Shown in pieces: positions 14,186 through 15,176 of a DNA stretch of 15,176 bases (position 1 is its first letter; each line of letters begins with the position of its first letter). The stretch lies in assembly GCA_934229335.1 (NCBI GenBank), contig CAKQDQ010000052.1, forward strand, positions 1 through 15,176, written 5' to 3'. The notes beneath the pieces were generated by a model. The model was not told the origin of the DNA, searched no databases, and worked only from the letters and a program-made list of their open reading frames with translations. Source of the stretch: an uncultured Prevotella sp. GTDB taxonomy: Bacteria > Bacteroidota > Bacteroidia > Bacteroidales > Bacteroidaceae. The position numbers and the translations under genes were made by a program.

Positions 14186-14644
14186 TATAATTGTAGCATA
14201 ATGACACCTTATAGCTTCTCTTTGCTTACACCGTGATTTTTCGTAACGCTCTGAAACTGCGATAAAATCTTCAAGACAAGTTTTTGGTACAAATACGCGA
14301 TTCTCGCGCTTTTACGTATACTATTGACTATAAATACTTTATCAGCCAACCTCTCTATAAACAGTATGCTTTTAGCCATACAATAAGGGCACAATCACGC
14401 TGTGACTGCTATCTTTTCACAGTGCGATTGTGCCCTTATCGTATTGCGAAAGGGGTGTTATCGTATTCCCATTGCTACGCTTTTAGTCTTTCTCTACAGA
14501 AACGCCACGTTCTTACTCGGTATTTCTCCCTCTCTTCTCTCTATTTACTCGCTCTCTGATGTACTTTTTGGTTTATCACTTTGTCACGAAAACAACTTTT
14601 TTTCTGACATCTTGATTCACGGTGTTTCCGTTTCACCAGTCCTC
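14186..14644. other. 459-bp convergent spacer without a recognisable gene
   Basis: Lies between the ends of xseA (plus) and the repeat protein (minus). Apart from the hairpin at 14383-14439 it is mostly plain A/T-rich sequence. A 10-mer TTATCGTATT occurs at 14436 and again at 14459. The short frames here have no family resemblance, and the longest minus-strand one runs through the hairpin. Confidence 0.6.
14383..14439. terminator. Long hairpin between convergent genes
   Basis: A perfect 14-bp outer stem (ATAAGGGCACAATC at 14383-14396 with 14426-14439) encloses a second, slightly bulged stem (CTGTGA at 14400-14405 with TCACAG at 14417-14422) and a loop of about 11 nt. Neither side has a T-run, so it is a likely but not classical bidirectional terminator. 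Confidence 0.65.
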
Positions 14645-15001
14645 TTACCTTGACGTGCCAACCTTCTTGCCGTCACGGTCTCGGTATGTCGTCACTCCCC
14701 GGCGGTCGACTGTTGACGTGCCTACCTTTTTGCCGTCACGGTCACGATATGTCGTCACACCACGGCGGTCGGTTGTCCCTGTATACGTCTTGCGTCCGTC
14801 ACGATCACGATATATTGTATTGCCATAGGCGTCTTCACGTGACGTACCAATTTTTTTGCCATCACGGTCACGGTATGTCGTCACTCCACGACGGTCTGTT
14901 GTGGATGTCGTCTCTACGCGGTAATTGTTATCACGATACACCGTTTTCTGAACACTCAGCGTGGCAAACAGTGCCACGGTCATTATTATGGTCTGTATCA
15001 T
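14645..15001 (-). CDS. Exported protein with four 21-residue YRDRDG repeats
   Basis: A 118-residue protein of unknown function. Residues 1-18 resemble a signal peptide (MIQTIIMTVALFATLSVQ). After a short stretch (KTVYRDNNYRVETTS) the rest is four tandem 21-residue units, at residues 34-54, 55-75, 76-96 and 97-117. Units 1, 3 and 4 read [TV]DRRGVTTYRDRDGKK[IV]GTS; unit 2 has diverged (EDAYGNTIYRDRDGRKTYTG). The protein is strongly charged and very rich in Arg, Asp, Gly and Thr. The DRDG step loosely recalls acidic Ca2+-binding loops, but this is only a resemblance. Repeats of the form YRDxxGxxxGT occur in other Bacteroidetes surface or periplasmic proteins. The DNA repeats cause a long open frame on the opposite strand, which is judged a shadow. 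A leader-like repeat (15106-15176) lies upstream. Confidence 0.75.
   Translation of the reverse strand: MIQTIIMTVALFATLSVQKTVYRDNNYRVETTSTTDRRGVTTYRDRDGKKIGTSREDAYGNTIYRDRDGRKTYTGTTDRRGVTTYRDRDGKKVGTSTVDRRGVTTYRDRDGKKVGTSR
14651..14902 (-). repeat. Four 63-bp tandem repeats inside the exported repeat protein
   Basis: Units at 14840-14902, 14777-14839, 14714-14776 and 14651-14713. Units 1, 3 and 4 are close at DNA level; unit 2 has diverged. The period is a multiple of three, so unit gain or loss keeps the reading frame. Confidence 0.9.
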
Positions 15002-15105
15002 AAGCTTTCTTTCTATAGCATATTACTTCTAATTTACCATTTTAGTGACGGTAAAAAAATAACTTGGTACAATTTAACGAGATAAATAATATCTAAGATA
15101 AAGTT

Positions 15106-15176
15106 GTCTTGCCATATCTTTTTGGATATTTTGGAGCCATTCATCAGTCACAATGCTCGCATTGCTCCATCTTCAT
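15106..15176 (-). repeat. Leader-like repeat, copy 2 (runs to window end)
   Basis: GTCTTGC (15106-15112), ATTCATCAGTCAC (15139-15151), hairpin CAATGC-TC-GCATTG (15151-15164) and a CATCTT block match copy 1 at 10877-10937. The hairpin arms differ from copy 1 on both sides in a way that keeps pairing. GGAGC (15133-15137) can also pair with GCTCC (15164-15168). It lies upstream of the repeat protein in the minus direction. Confidence 0.7.

Noticed and set aside
13681..14199. 172-codon frame antisense to xseA
   Set aside because: Very rich in Arg, Ser and Cys, as expected from the shadow of the xseA coiled-coil codons; no domain recognised.
14209..14394. 61-codon minus-strand frame after xseA
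   Set aside because: It begins in the hairpin, has no family resemblance and no promoter or leader signal; probably chance.
14650..15003. 117-codon plus-strand frame opposite the repeat protein
   Set aside because: The in-frame 63-bp repeats keep the opposite strand open; the product is His/Cys-rich with no signal or motif, whereas the minus-strand product has a signal peptide.

Overview
The window looks like a chromosomal segment of a Bacteroidota (order Bacteroidales) bacterium, most likely Prevotellaceae. The reasons are protein families typical of that group (a DUF2027/Smr protein, a 4Fe-4S/FMN-binding membrane protein, GH28 and PurT of Bacteroidales type), A/T-rich leaders without clear Shine-Dalgarno sites, and promoters that fit the Bacteroidetes consensus TTTG-N19-TAnnTTTG. 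No rRNA, tRNA, CRISPR array, transposase or phage gene was found. The genus is an inference and is not proven.

Layout. (1) 1-2372, plus strand: the 3' end of a TrkH-type potassium transporter, an exported endonuclease/exonuclease/phosphatase-fold protein and a DUF2027/Smr protein, closed by a strong intrinsic terminator. (2) 2412-2476: a perfect 22-bp inverted repeat plus a third partial arm, lying between convergent genes. (3) 2511-5012, minus strand: a two-gene unit, an FMN-binding/4Fe-4S membrane protein followed by an exported nitroreductase fused to a flavin-reductase-like domain. It could be an extracytoplasmic flavin electron-transfer pair. (4) 5093-10787, minus strand: a cytidylate kinase-like protein, purT, tsaA/trmO, a GH28 pectinase-like enzyme, an unlisted 46-codon ORF directly behind GH28, a terminator abutting the next start codon, and a MATE exporter followed by another hairpin. 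(5) 11000-12340: a second MATE exporter on the minus strand with a near-perfect promoter. (6) 12341-12889: 549 bp without a recognisable gene, but rich in structure: two divergent consensus promoters, an interspersed three-hairpin element, an 88-bp tandem duplication and an older diverged copy of it. (7) 12890-14185: xseA on the plus strand, with no xseB beside it. (8) 14186-14644: an intergenic stretch with one long hairpin. (9) 14645-15001: a minus-strand exported protein made mostly of four 21-residue repeats. A leader-like repeat lies beyond it and also occurs upstream of the cytidylate kinase-like gene.

How the genes fit together. Most of the content is housekeeping (potassium uptake, purine synthesis, tRNA modification, DNA repair, drug export) plus one plant-polysaccharide enzyme. 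The least ordinary parts are the flavin redox pair, the duplicated leader element with compensatory hairpin changes, and the repeat-rich region in front of xseA.
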